From Winogradskyella schleiferi (lineage in GTDB: Bacteria; Bacteroidota; Bacteroidia; Flavobacteriales; Flavobacteriaceae): a stretch of 64,000 bases of DNA. Below the pieces are notes generated by a model. That model ran no database searches. It saw only the letters and a list, made by a program, of their open reading frames with translations, and was not told the origin of the DNA. Below, one piece after another: positions 1-8,409 of this stretch. The position numbers and the translations under genes were made by a program. The stretch lies in contig NZ_CP053351.1 of the NCBI RefSeq assembly GCF_013394655.1, positions 1,952,501-2,016,500 of the forward strand, written 5' to 3'. Numbering within the stretch: the first letter of the stretch is position 1; each line of letters opens with the position of its first letter.

Positions 1-410
1 ATCTTGCATTAAATGGTGTTATTTCGGTAAACACTGCAACTATACTTATTGATGCAGCTAATGTGACTATAAATGCCATTACCAATGGCTCCGTCGTTTG
101 TCCTAGTCTAGGAAGCAGAAATGCACCAGTAGTTAATGAGGTATTGACGTTTAACGGAACGCAAATAAAATTGTATCCAAACCCAGCTGTGGATAATATT
201 AAGATTTATATCAAATCCGTGCATGATAAAAATGCTGTCGTAACTATATACAATGTGTTAGGTGTTGTGGTATTGCATAAAAGTATAACAATAGGCAAAT
301 CTGAAGTAGTTATCGATTTGTCCGTGAATGAATTGAGCAATGGCTTACATTTTGCTAAAGTCCAGATTGGAAACGAAACCATATTACAGCGATTTATAAT
401 TAAAAAGTAA
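1..410 (+). CDS. C-terminal end of a T9SS-secreted protein (partial)
   Basis: The reading frame is open from the first base of the window (first full codon at position 3) to TAA at 408-410, so the true start lies outside and the GTG at 63 is not a start. The last 80 or so residues form a type A sorting domain: the motif LYPNPAVDNIKI, a middle strand VTIYNVLGVVV, and an end ...LQRFIIKK. This domain is cleaved during export through the type IX secretion system of Bacteroidota. The upstream residues are low-complexity beta-rich sequence, so the function of the cargo cannot be told from this fragment. Confidence 0.85.
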   Translation, partial: LALNGVISVNTATILIDAANVTINAITNGSVVCPSLGSRNAPVVNEVLTFNGTQIKLYPNPAVDNIKIYIKSVHDKNAVVTIYNVLGVVVLHKSITIGKSEVVIDLSVNELSNGLHFAKVQIGNETILQRFIIKK

Positions 411-469
411 CCCTGAACAAAAGCAACTGTATACGACTATGTAACAGATATGTGATTAAACTTCAAGAA

Positions 470-511
470 CAAGGAGGTATTTATGTAAAAAATAAATACC
501 TTCTTTTTTAC
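470..511 (+). terminator. Rho-independent terminator after the T9SS gene
   Basis: AAGGAGGTATTTAT pairs with ATAAATACCTTCTT around a short A-rich loop and is followed by a T tract. It lies about 60 bases after the stop codon of the T9SS cargo gene, on the same strand. Confidence 0.8.
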
Positions 512-647
512 ATTAAAAATGTATTTTTTCGGTACTTCAAGTTCAATCTAAACTGTGAATAAGCCAGCTCATAATTTCATTTTGCAACTTTATTATTAGT
601 GTGGAACCCTTATAGAAGAAAAAGTAGCGTAAATTGACATGGTTGTT

Positions 648-1322
648 CTATCCGAAATAAAGTACTATCTGATAAAGAAACAGGCCTACACCAGCTATGA
701 CCAAATACACATTAGACGCTTTATAAAAAGCTTTATAACTCGGTTGTTCCTTCCATTTGGAAATTATAAATATAATGGGTATCAAGGCTGCTATTTGCCC
801 AAGCTCCACACCAACGTTAAAACTGATAATCTTAAGTAAGATTTGTTCCTGTCCCATATCAAAGGATTGTAATCGTGTGGATAAGCCCAAGCCATGTATC
901 AACCCAAACGCAAATACCATCAGCAATAGATTTGGTGGTTTGACCTTAAATAGTTTTTGGAAGCCATTAAGATTTTCGAAACCTTTATAAAGGACGCTTA
1001 GGGCAATGACGGCATCGATAAGGTATTCATTTACCTGAATGCCCGTAAAAGTGCCGCCAATAAGAGTAATACTATGGCCAATGGTAAATACCGTAATAAA
1101 TTTTAGGATATCCTTAAAGCCTTTGAGAAAAAAAATGACTCCGGCTAAAAACAACAAATGGTCATAGCCCGTTAGCATATGTTTGGCACCTACCCAAATG
1201 TAAGATAGCAGTCCGCCATTATCCAAAATGGCCTGATCACCTGCGCTGACGTCGTGAGCCAACAAAAGGGTTGGACACAAAACAGAGCCGATTAATACAA
1301 TAGTTTTTAAATGTTTGCCCAT
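648..1322 (-). CDS. HupE/UreJ-family membrane protein
   Basis: A 224-residue polytopic membrane protein with an N-terminal signal-like helix (residues 1-22). It carries the family signatures HMLTGYDHLLFLAG (48-61), FTIGHSITL (79-87), FGLIHGLGLS (139-148) and FNVGVELGQ (168-176), with conserved histidines at 48, 55, 83 and 143. HupE/UreJ proteins are thought to be secondary nickel or cobalt permeases. It starts one base after the stop of the upstream histidine-rich gene, so the two form an operon, and that partner strengthens a metal-uptake role. No hydrogenase or urease genes are nearby. The metal is not determined by the sequence. Confidence 0.85.
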   Translation of the reverse strand: MGKHLKTIVLIGSVLCPTLLLAHDVSAGDQAILDNGGLLSYIWVGAKHMLTGYDHLLFLAGVIFFLKGFKDILKFITVFTIGHSITLIGGTFTGIQVNEYLIDAVIALSVLYKGFENLNGFQKLFKVKPPNLLLMVFAFGLIHGLGLSTRLQSFDMGQEQILLKIISFNVGVELGQIAALIPIIFIISKWKEQPSYKAFYKASNVYLVIAGVGLFLYQIVLYFG

Positions 1323-1323
1323 C

Positions 1324-2439
1324 TTATTTCTTTTTATTGAACCAAAAGAACAAAAGGCCTATGATTACAAAACTCGCTATCCAGAAAATGTAGGATGGAA
1401 AACCTTCATCGTCATGTTCGTCGTGCGAATGTGTGTCGTCATCATGGGTATGTGTAGCCTCGCCGTGTTCATGGTCATGGTTCTGGTCGTTTTCATGATC
1501 GTGTGCATGCTCGCTATTGTCTTGGTCATGATTGTGCGCTACGGTACGCCCATCACTGATACCAAAGGTAAGTGTTGCCCAATTGGATTCGTGAGTCAGT
1601 TTTTCATCCTTGGACTCTACCATCTTAATGGTTCGGAAGTACCAAGTGCCTGATTGGTTGATATCTATACTAACAATACCGTCGTCATTGGTTTGATATT
1701 GTTTCGTTTCAGGATGTTGATGTTCTGAGGTTTCCGTATCATCGTGCGAATGTGAATGCGAGTGTGCCTCTCCATTCTCGTGACTATGTGTCGGTGCCTC
1801 TTCTTTTGCCTCTGTATTTGTGCCGACGTATACGAAATGATTTTTAAGCGGTGCTCCGTTGAATAACAAACGTACTTCCAAATTGTGCCCTTCGTGAAGC
1901 TCATAGGGATTTTGAAGTGGTATAAATTCGAGTGGATAGCCTAGATTAACGTTCCAGTCGTTGCTAAGTTTATCGCCTACCTGAAAAATGGTTTTGACGT
2001 GTTTCGCATATTTTTCAACGGCATCTTTGTTTAAGGTATTTGTTTGTTTACGGTTTTCCAATATGTCGCGTACGCCATCGCTCTTTAAATACGTGTTGAA
2101 CGCTTCTGCCGTAAGAGCTATATCGCTTGGTGTCGTGGATAGTCCGGCAACCCAAGTGCCTGCGTTTCCTGTTTTAAAATTTAAGAAGGTAATATTGTTT
2201 TTTTCGAACCAATCTGATGAATCGACTGCGGTACGTTTTCCATTGCCGACCAAGCTGACATCAAGCATTCTATTTCGGTCTATTACATTATCGCTTTTGT
2301 TGAAAGTACCATTGAAGAGTTGTAAAACAGCCTGAGTATTCGGTTGTAATTGGTAGACATCTAATTTTAAAAACATATCATGACTGGAAAGGAGAACAAA
2401 TGCAATCAGTGCCACTATAGTCAGTTGGATTTTTTTCAT
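1324..2439 (-). CDS. Histidine-rich, membrane-anchored DUF4198-like protein
   Basis: A 371-residue protein with an N-terminal signal sequence (about 1-19), an extracytoplasmic beta-rich body resembling DUF4198 proteins, and one C-terminal transmembrane helix (about 350-368) followed by KKK. Two stretches are extremely rich in His, Asp and Glu: about 214-245 (HSHENGEAHSHSHSHDD) and about 300-345 (repeated HDHEN/HSHDE units). DUF4198 proteins often sit beside nickel/cobalt transporters. The His-rich segments could bind divalent metal at the cell surface and hand it to the HupE-like permease encoded just downstream. The family assignment rests on overall pattern and context; the metal role is inference. 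Confidence 0.7.
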   Translation of the reverse strand: MKKIQLTIVALIAFVLLSSHDMFLKLDVYQLQPNTQAVLQLFNGTFNKSDNVIDRNRMLDVSLVGNGKRTAVDSSDWFEKNNITFLNFKTGNAGTWVAGLSTTPSDIALTAEAFNTYLKSDGVRDILENRKQTNTLNKDAVEKYAKHVKTIFQVGDKLSNDWNVNLGYPLEFIPLQNPYELHEGHNLEVRLLFNGAPLKNHFVYVGTNTEAKEEAPTHSHENGEAHSHSHSHDDTETSEHQHPETKQYQTNDDGIVSIDINQSGTWYFRTIKMVESKDEKLTHESNWATLTFGISDGRTVAHNHDQDNSEHAHDHENDQNHDHEHGEATHTHDDDTHSHDEHDDEGFPSYIFWIASFVIIGLLFFWFNKKK

Positions 2440-2535
2440 TTTATGGTGTTTTAATTTTAATGATGTTCAATATATTAAGAAATTAAGGAATTCTCGGCAA
2501 TAAAAGAAAAATTAGAAGTTAGTAGACAAAACAGT

Positions 2536-2572
2536 TGATTGCGCAGACAAAAATCTGCAATAGCTTTTTTTT
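2536..2572 (+). terminator. Orphan terminator-like hairpin
   Basis: GCAGA and TCTGC pair across a CAAAAA loop, followed by AATAGC and a run of nine T. No intact plus-strand gene precedes it, so it may be a leftover of a deleted gene or may lie within the leader region of the DUF4198-like gene on the other strand. Confidence 0.4.
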
Positions 2573-2620
2573 TAGTCTTCTCCTTTTTTTGGACGATTAT
2601 ATCGAACACTTGTTACTAGA

Positions 2621-2757
2621 CTATAGATCTCTAATATTATCCACAAGATTTTCATCACTCCTTGTTCCATAAGGATCAATAGCAATAAAGTTTGGTTTCT
2701 TTTTTACAATAATTTTAAATTCTTGAATCCCTTTTTTAATTACATTCGATTCGTAAA
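2621..2757 (-). pseudogene. Remnant: C-terminus of an M1 aminopeptidase/ABC permease-like protein
   Basis: On the minus strand an open frame without any start reads approximately LYESNVIKKGIQEF, then KPNFIAIDPYGTRSDENLVDN and ends IRDL-stop at 2621-2623. The pattern of a beta strand followed by KPxxxxIDPYxxxxDxxxxDN matches the conserved C-terminus of the fused ABC permease/M1-family aminopeptidases common in Bacteroidota. Only about 45 codons remain; everything upstream is replaced at about 2757 by the oppositely oriented LytTR remnant. The assignment is by memory of the motif. Confidence 0.45.
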
Positions 2758-3165
2758 GGTTATGAATTAAACGTGGTCGATTACCTTTTAAAACCATTTA
2801 GTTTTGATAGACTGGTAAAAGCCGTCAATAAGGTTTCAGATTTGCAGGTATCTAAAACAGTAATACAAGAAGTTTCAAACAGCGAAACCAATCCTTCTAG
2901 CCTATTTGTAAAAGGAGACAAAAAACACCATCAAATTTTCTTAGACCATCTTTTATTTATAGAAGCCGATGGAAATAATACGAAGTTGTTCTTAAAAGAG
3001 GAAATGATTGTTAGTCATGAAAAAATATCACACTATGAAGAGGTATTAACTCCGACTAATTTTCTACGCGTGCACAAATCCTTTATCGTTGCCATTGATA
3101 AAATAAAATTTATTGAAGGAAATCGTATAGTCATACAGGATCACAAAATCCTACAAGAGCAATGA
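2740..3165 (+). pseudogene. Truncated LytTR-family response regulator
   Basis: The open frame begins with GYELNVVDYLLKPFSFDRL, which is the last helix of a CheY-like receiver domain, after an in-frame stop at 2737-2739. The receiver with its phospho-acceptor aspartate is gone. The LytTR DNA-binding domain follows (LFVKGDKKHHQIFLDHLLFI, then NFLRVHKSFIVAIDKI), and the frame stops early in its last strand (QDHKILQEQ), where family members usually read KIPIG plus a short tail. Both ends are therefore missing. No start codon with a plausible function is needed; GTG at 2773 is only the first possible one. Regulatory activity is unlikely. Confidence 0.75.
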
Positions 3166-3381
3166 AAACAGGCTGTTTAACAAATAATAGCATCATGCTT
3201 CCCTCCTATATTAAGTATAGTCCATTTTGTGTCGTAACAAACTAATGATACTATGTGCTTGTAGTTGTTGTTGCAGCAATTGATGCCAACAAAACTACTG
3301 CTATAGCTAATATAGTCTCATGCATCTCATCTATAGTAGAACTAATAACTAAACTATTTTTAGAATCAGCAATAACGGTTC

Positions 3382-4032
3382 TTATGTTGGCTTTGCATTT
3401 TTTAGCACGATCATTCCCATAATTTTGTTATCAAAAGTATAATATGGAAATTTGTCATTAATATCTCTATTTATGTTGTAATCTTGTGAAGTCAGACTAT
3501 AGATTACAATTATGACGTTGGATTTACATACCGTATTGACTTGGTTCACCGCTGCATTGTATGCTAGTCCAGAATAGCCTTCTTCGTAAGCAATGAAGTA
3601 ATTATTTATTAAAGATTCTGGAAGGGTCTTTCGGTCTATTTCGCTTAAGGCATCAATAGATTCTTTAAAACGGCCTGTATTCACGAGAAGCAAACCCATT
3701 TTTAGGATGGCTCCATTTACTAGCAGATTCTCGTTAAGAGCCTCTGCTATTTGTATGTTTTTCTCAATATAATGGAGGGCATCGTTGAAACTATAAAACT
3801 GATACTCTTCAAAAATGGCATTGGTAATGTCTTACTGCTGTCTAAGATCATTGGTTTTATTGCTTTGCGCTACAAGGTTTTTTATGCGTTCTTCTTTTTG
3901 AAGTTCAAATACCTTATGATTGCTCATCTTAGTTTCTAGCACCTTAGTAAGGCTATCTAAATTTTGAGCCCAAATATTATTTTGAAAAAGGAATATTGAA
4001 ATGATGCCAAAAATGATCTTTAATGTCTGCAT
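3382..4032 (-). pseudogene. DUF6377-like TPR regulator, interrupted by an in-frame TAA
   Basis: Starting at ATG 4032, the protein has a signal sequence (MQTLKIIFGIISIFLFQNNIWAQ is the first 23 residues; quoted here only for its export signal role) and a DUF6377/TPR-like start (residues 24-66), then meets TAA at 3832-3834. The same frame continues open for 150 more codons with family-like sequence (NAIFEEYQFYSFNDALHYIE, then TGRFKESIDALSEIDR). Intact DUF6377 proteins are about 550 residues with TPR repeats, a membrane helix and a C-terminal HTH, so the 3' two thirds are lost as well. The last part overlaps a segment duplicated near position 9600. A nonsense mutation plus truncation makes this a pseudogene. 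Confidence 0.65.
3416..3556. repeat. Dispersed repeat, copy A (about 135 bp)
   Basis: This segment matches 9571-9704 in direct orientation. The first 47 bases after TGTTATC are identical (3426-3472), and the rest is about 80 percent identical, ending at CACCGCTG. Flanks are unrelated. On the minus strand both copies stay open and encode a similar peptide (SQDYNINRDINDKFPYYTFD here). Confidence 0.85.
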
Positions 4033-4238
4033 TTTGGAACGTTAATTTTAGTGCTTCTATTAATTATGCCTCTAAAATTATAATAAATAATGTATTTGAA
4101 GGCTAATTTGAGTGGTTTTTGGTGGTATTGCTTTTAAGGAGTTGAATAAGCGTAAAAAATTAGTACTGCTAACAGGAATTATAATCGGTATCTTCTACAT
4201 TTCGTACTTATAATTTCATCAATCATTTTCGAAATCTA

Positions 4239-4287
4239 TAAACCTTTGTTAAAAAAAGAATGAACGTTCATTTTTTACATATTTTTG
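4239..4287 (+). promoter_or_regulatory. Promoter region of the TetR operon
   Basis: TATTTTTG at 4280-4287 fits the Bacteroidota -7 box TAnnTTTG and lies 18 bases before the ATG at 4306. TAAACCTTTGTTAAA at 4239-4253 is repeated exactly, at the same distance from a TATTTTTG, upstream of the paralogous reductase gene at 41281. The usual TTTG -33 element at the standard spacing is not evident. Confidence 0.5.
4259..4272. promoter_or_regulatory. Palindromic operator for the TetR-family regulator
   Basis: AATGAACGTTCATT is a perfect 14-bp palindrome located 7 bases upstream of the -7 box, so a bound repressor would cover the -33 region. TGAACGTTCA-type palindromes are common TetR-family operators. 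That the adjacent regulator binds it is inference. Confidence 0.65.
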
Positions 4288-4305
4288 TATCAGAATTTGT
4301 AATGC

Positions 4306-4890
4306 ATGGCAAAACTTCAGAAAAGTATAGATAAGCGTAATGCTCTTGTTAAAGCAACTATTGAGTTAGTCAATAACAATGGGTTTCACGCAACTCCTAT
4401 GAGTAAAATTGCTAAAATGGCAAATGTTTCGCCTGCTACTATTTACTTGTATTTTGAGAATAAACAAGACCTTGTAAATAAAACTTACGTTGAAGTTAAA
4501 GCCGAATACACAAAATACGCTTTTGCAACTTATGATGAAACCATGCCGGTTGAAAAAGGATTTAAATTAATCTGGAATCGTATTGCCGACTTCAAACTTA
4601 AAGAAAGCGAAAATGCCATGTTTTTAGCACAATGTGATAATACTCCAATGATCGATGAGCAAAGTAGAAATGAAGGCATAAAACATTTACAACCACTACT
4701 CGACCTTTGGACTCGTGGTAAAGAAGAAGGCATCATAAAACCGTTATCAGATTATATTTTATATGCTTATGCGATTAACCCCTTATCATTTTTAATGATA
4801 TCCCAAAAGCGAGGTGCATTTACATTAGATAGAACACATATAAAAGAAGCCTACGAATCAGCTTGGAGCAGCATAAAAGTTTGTCAATAA
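4306..4890 (+). CDS. TetR/AcrR-family transcriptional regulator
   Basis: A 194-residue protein with an N-terminal TetR helix-turn-helix (about 13-59: ALVKATIELVNNNGFHA, then MSKIAKMANVSPATIYLYF) and a C-terminal all-helical ligand domain. It is the first gene of a six-gene operon of redox enzymes and a perfect palindrome sits in its promoter, so autorepression of the operon is likely. Cys110 (FLAQCDNTP) lies in the ligand domain at roughly the position of the redox-active Cys106 of E. coli NemR, which also controls electrophile-detoxifying reductases; whether the two are equivalent is a guess. Start at ATG 4306. Confidence 0.9.
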   Translation: MAKLQKSIDKRNALVKATIELVNNNGFHATPMSKIAKMANVSPATIYLYFENKQDLVNKTYVEVKAEYTKYAFATYDETMPVEKGFKLIWNRIADFKLKESENAMFLAQCDNTPMIDEQSRNEGIKHLQPLLDLWTRGKEEGIIKPLSDYILYAYAINPLSFLMISQKRGAFTLDRTHIKEAYESAWSSIKVCQ

Positions 4891-4891
4891 C

Positions 4892-5557
4892 ATGAAGAAA
4901 ACAGCCATTATATTAGGTGCATCAGGGTTAACAGGTGGTTTACTATTAGACCTACTGATTAACGATGATCGTTACGAAAGTATTAAGTTATTTTCACGTT
5001 CAAAGCTTGAAGGTTTACCAAGTAAAGTCACACAGTTTATAGGTGATTTATTAGAGCTAAAACAGTTTAAAAACGATTTTACAGGAGACCAAGTGTTCTG
5101 CTGTATTGGTACCACCAAATCTAAAACACCAGATAAAGATTTATATAAGAAAATAGATCATGGGATTCCGGTTTCAGCTGCAAAATTAGCAAAAGCCAAT
5201 GGTATTGAGACTTTTTTAGTCATTTCAGCTTTAGGTGCAGATGCAAAAAGTAGTGTATTTTACAATAAAACAAAAGGCGAAATGGAGCGCGATGTGTTAA
5301 AACAAGACATTAAAAAAACTTTTATCTTACAGCCATCATTAATTGGTGGAGATCGTAAAGAGAGTCGCACGTTAGAAGCTATTGGTAAAGATGTATTTAT
5401 AGTCATTCAGCCCTTTTTCTTTGGGAAGTTGAAAAAATATAAAAGTACAGATCCTAAAAATATGGCGAAAGCCATGATAAATCTGGCAAACAGCACAAGC
5501 TATTCTGAAGTAGTTATTACTTCAGACGATATAAAGAGAATTACAATAAACAACTAA
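4892..5557 (+). CDS. NAD(P)H-binding atypical SDR (HTATIP2-like)
   Basis: A 221-residue Rossmann protein with the dinucleotide motif GASGLTGGLL (9-18), a short internal segment VFCCIGTTKSKTPDKD and the active-site-like FYNKTKGEME with the YxxxK pattern. These features fit small oxidoreductases related to HTATIP2/YwnB. The start is one base after the stop of the TetR gene, so the two are translated from one message. The substrate is unknown; the setting suggests a role in quinone, aldehyde or flavin stress metabolism. Confidence 0.8.
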   Translation: MKKTAIILGASGLTGGLLLDLLINDDRYESIKLFSRSKLEGLPSKVTQFIGDLLELKQFKNDFTGDQVFCCIGTTKSKTPDKDLYKKIDHGIPVSAAKLAKANGIETFLVISALGADAKSSVFYNKTKGEMERDVLKQDIKKTFILQPSLIGGDRKESRTLEAIGKDVFIVIQPFFFGKLKKYKSTDPKNMAKAMINLANSTSYSEVVITSDDIKRITINN

Positions 5558-5566
5558 AGAACTATT

Positions 5567-6199
5567 ATGGAATTATTAGATAAATTAAATTGGAGATACG
5601 CAACAAAAACCATGAATGGTAATATTGTTCCAGAAGAAAAAGTGGAACGCATTTTAGAAGCTGCTCGTTTAGCTGCTACTTCGAGTGGTTTACAACCTTT
5701 TGAAATTATTGTAGTAAAAAATAAAGATCTAAAAGAAAAAATTAGAGAAGTGGGTTGGAATCAATCTGTAATTACAGAAAGTTCTCATCTACTGGTTTTT
5801 GCTGCTTGGGATACCTATACCGAAGAACGCATTAATTATATGTTCGATTTAACCAATGAAATTCGTGGTTTTGAAAATGAAGGTTGGGAAAATTACCGTC
5901 AGCAATTATTGAACTCGTATCCACAAAAGGATGCGGAAGAAAACTTTAATCACGCATCAAAACAAGCTTATATTGCACTTGGTCATGCTTTAATTGCGGC
6001 AGCCTATGAAAGTGTAGATGCCACACCAATGGAAGGGTTTGATGCTGACGCTGTAGATCAGATTTTAGGTTTGCGTGCCAAAGGCTTGCGAAGTACCGTT
6101 TTACTGCCTATAGGACATAGAAATGCAGATGAAGATTGGTTGTCTGGTCTTGAAAAGGTTAGAAAACCAATGGAAGATTTGATAACCGTTATCGATTAA
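5567..6199 (+). CDS. NAD(P)H-dependent nitroreductase-family oxidoreductase
   Basis: A 210-residue FMN enzyme of the nitroreductase (NfsB-like) fold: LNWRYATKTMNG near the N-terminus carries the flavin-phosphate-binding R-x-A-T-K pattern, LAATSSGLQPFEIIVV (residues 36-51) contacts the flavin, and a C-terminal segment VLLPIGHRNADEDW resembles the family consensus. Such enzymes reduce quinones, nitro compounds or activated alkenes with NAD(P)H. It lies 9 bases after the SDR gene and 13 bases before the MDR gene, all in one operon under the TetR regulator. Confidence 0.9.
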   Translation: MELLDKLNWRYATKTMNGNIVPEEKVERILEAARLAATSSGLQPFEIIVVKNKDLKEKIREVGWNQSVITESSHLLVFAAWDTYTEERINYMFDLTNEIRGFENEGWENYRQQLLNSYPQKDAEENFNHASKQAYIALGHALIAAAYESVDATPMEGFDADAVDQILGLRAKGLRSTVLLPIGHRNADEDWLSGLEKVRKPMEDLITVID

Positions 6200-6212
6200 A
6201 AAAGAAAAAACT

Positions 6213-7211
6213 ATGACAAAGACAATTATATTAAATAATAGACCTGAAGGAAAACCTACACTTTCAAATTTTGAATTTGTAGATACAGATAAAACACTAA
6301 CTGTTTCAGAAGGAGAAATTCTTTTAGAAGCAGCTTATGTTTCTGTAGATCCATATTTAAGAGGACGCATGAGTGATGCAAAATCTTATGTTCCACCTTT
6401 TAAGTTAAACGAGCCTGTACATTCTGGTGTTGTGGCCAAGGTTTTAGAGTCTAAAAACGAAAAGTTTCAAGCCGGAGATTACGTTTCTGGTATGCTGAAT
6501 TGGTCTACACAACAAGTGTCTAATGGCGAAGGATTAAATAAAGTAGACTCAGAAAAAGCACCTTTAAGTACCTACTTAGGTGTTCTAGGTATGACAGGTT
6601 TAACAGCCTATTTAGGTTTAACCGAAATAGGAAAACCTAAAAAAGGCGAAACTATAGTAATTTCTGGAGCTGCAGGAGCTGTTGGTAGTGTTGTTGGACA
6701 AATAGCAAAAATATTAGGTTTACGCGTTATTGGTATTGCTGGTACAGATGAAAAAATCGAGATGCTAAAAAATAAATTCGGTTTTGATGAAGGTATCAAT
6801 TACAATACTACAACGGACATGACATCTGCCATTGCAGAAGCTGCGCCAAATGGTGTAGATGTGTATTTTGATAATGTTGGAGGACCAATTTCAGATGCTG
6901 TTTTATTCAGTATTAATCAGTTCGCCAGAATTATAATTTGTGGTGCCATTTCGGTTTATAATGAAACTGAATTACCTAAAAGCATAAGCGTACAACCATT
7001 TTTAGTAAAAAACAGTGCATTAATGCAAGGCTTTATAGTAAGCAATTATGCTGAAAAATTCCCTGAAGCCATGCAAAAATTAGCAGGTTGGTTAGCTGAA
7101 GACAAATTAACCTATACCGAAACTATCGTTGAAGGTTTTGATAATATTCCTCAAGCTTTTATTGATTTATTTGAAGGTAAAAACAAAGGAAAAATGATAG
7201 TAAAAATATAA
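6213..7211 (+). CDS. Zinc-independent MDR NADPH-dependent alkenal/curcumin-type reductase
   Basis: A 332-residue medium-chain reductase of the leukotriene-B4 dehydrogenase/CurA type. It has VSVDPYLRGRMSD (43-55), the nucleotide-binding loop GAAGAVGSVVG (152-162) and GVDVYFDNVGG, and lacks the zinc-binding cysteines of alcohol dehydrogenases. Family members reduce the double bond of alpha,beta-unsaturated aldehydes and ketones with NADPH. A close paralog lies at 41281-42279. It sits in the middle of the TetR operon, consistent with removal of reactive electrophiles. Length is normal for the family. Confidence 0.92.
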   Translation: MTKTIILNNRPEGKPTLSNFEFVDTDKTLTVSEGEILLEAAYVSVDPYLRGRMSDAKSYVPPFKLNEPVHSGVVAKVLESKNEKFQAGDYVSGMLNWSTQQVSNGEGLNKVDSEKAPLSTYLGVLGMTGLTAYLGLTEIGKPKKGETIVISGAAGAVGSVVGQIAKILGLRVIGIAGTDEKIEMLKNKFGFDEGINYNTTTDMTSAIAEAAPNGVDVYFDNVGGPISDAVLFSINQFARIIICGAISVYNETELPKSISVQPFLVKNSALMQGFIVSNYAEKFPEAMQKLAGWLAEDKLTYTETIVEGFDNIPQAFIDLFEGKNKGKMIVKI

Positions 7212-7232
7212 CAAGTAAAACCAAAAAAGAAA

Positions 7233-8393
7233 ATGAACAATTTTGATTTTAAAAACCCAACCAAAATTATTTTTGGAAAGGACACAATAGAAAAAGTAAA
7301 CCAAGAGATTCCTGCAGATGCTAAAGTATTATTGCTTTATGGTGGAGGAAGTATTAAGAAAAATGGTATTTACGATCAAGTAAAAACCGCTTTGGCCAAT
7401 ATTGATGTGACTGAGTTTGGAGGCATTCCAGCAAATCCAGAGTACGCAACCTTAATGGAGGCATTAAAAGTAATTAAAGATGAAAACATTACATATTTAC
7501 TAGCAGTTGGTGGTGGATCTGTAATTGACGGAACTAAATTTTTATCTGCAGCTGCAGTTTACGATGGCGACACACCTTGGGATATTTTAACTAAAAATAT
7601 TAGAACCGAAAAAGGCATGCCTTTTGGAACTGTATTAACCTTACCAGCAACAGGATCTGAGATGAATTCTGGAGCCGTAATTACACGTGAAGAAACTAAA
7701 GAAAAACTAGCAATGGGTGGACCTGGTTTATTTCCTGAGTTCTCAATTTTAGATCCGCAAGTAATTACGTCTATTCCACAACGTCAATTAGCAAACGGAT
7801 TAACCGATGCGTTTACACACGTTTTAGAACAATACATGACGTATCCAATTGGAGCATTATTACAAGATCGTTTTGCAGAAAGTATTTTACAAACGTTAAT
7901 TGAAGTAGCACCAACAGTTTTAAAAGACCCAACAGACTATAAAGCAGCCTCAAACTTTATGTGGAGTTGTACAATGGCATTAAATGGTTTAATACAAAAA
8001 GGTGTACCGACCGATTGGGCTGTACACGCTATTGGTCACGAGTTAACTGCTTTATTTGGTATTGATCACGCACGTACTTTAGCAGTAATTGCACCAAGCC
8101 ATTACAAATTTAATTTTGAGTCAAAAAAGGAAAAATTAGCACAATATGCTGAACGTGTTTGGAATATAACTGAAGGTGGCACAGATGATAAAGCCTATGC
8201 TGCAATTGAAAAAACAGTTGCTTTTTTCCATGAATTAGGTATTGATACGAAGCTATCAGACTACACAGAAGATTACGAAGGAACCGCAGAAAAAATCTCT
8301 GAACGTTTTACAAATCGTGGTTGGACAGGATTAGGTGAACACCAAAGTTTATCGCCAGATAAAGTAGAGAAAATAGTGAAAATGGCTTACTAA
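7233..8393 (+). CDS. Iron-containing (YqhD/BDH-type) alcohol dehydrogenase
   Basis: A 386-residue group III alcohol dehydrogenase. GGGS loops at 37-40 and 93-96 bind NADP, and the metal ligands expected from E. coli YqhD are present as D192 and H196 (DAFTHVLEQY), H265 (HAIGHELTALFG) and H279 (IDHARTLAV). YqhD reduces toxic aldehydes such as acrolein, malondialdehyde and glyoxal derivatives with NADPH. Its place between an alkenal reductase and a DJ-1-type protein in a TetR operon supports an aldehyde-detoxifying role; fermentation of butanal is an alternative. Confidence 0.93.
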   Translation: MNNFDFKNPTKIIFGKDTIEKVNQEIPADAKVLLLYGGGSIKKNGIYDQVKTALANIDVTEFGGIPANPEYATLMEALKVIKDENITYLLAVGGGSVIDGTKFLSAAAVYDGDTPWDILTKNIRTEKGMPFGTVLTLPATGSEMNSGAVITREETKEKLAMGGPGLFPEFSILDPQVITSIPQRQLANGLTDAFTHVLEQYMTYPIGALLQDRFAESILQTLIEVAPTVLKDPTDYKAASNFMWSCTMALNGLIQKGVPTDWAVHAIGHELTALFGIDHARTLAVIAPSHYKFNFESKKEKLAQYAERVWNITEGGTDDKAYAAIEKTVAFFHELGIDTKLSDYTEDYEGTAEKISERFTNRGWTGLGEHQSLSPDKVEKIVKMAY

Positions 8394-8409
8394 TTTTATA
8401 ATTATTTAA

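Noticed and set aside
1315..1653. Plus-strand frame of 112 codons rich in Val and Met
   Set aside because: It is the antisense of the His-rich codons (CAT/CAC/GAT) of the gene at 1324-2439; no independent support.
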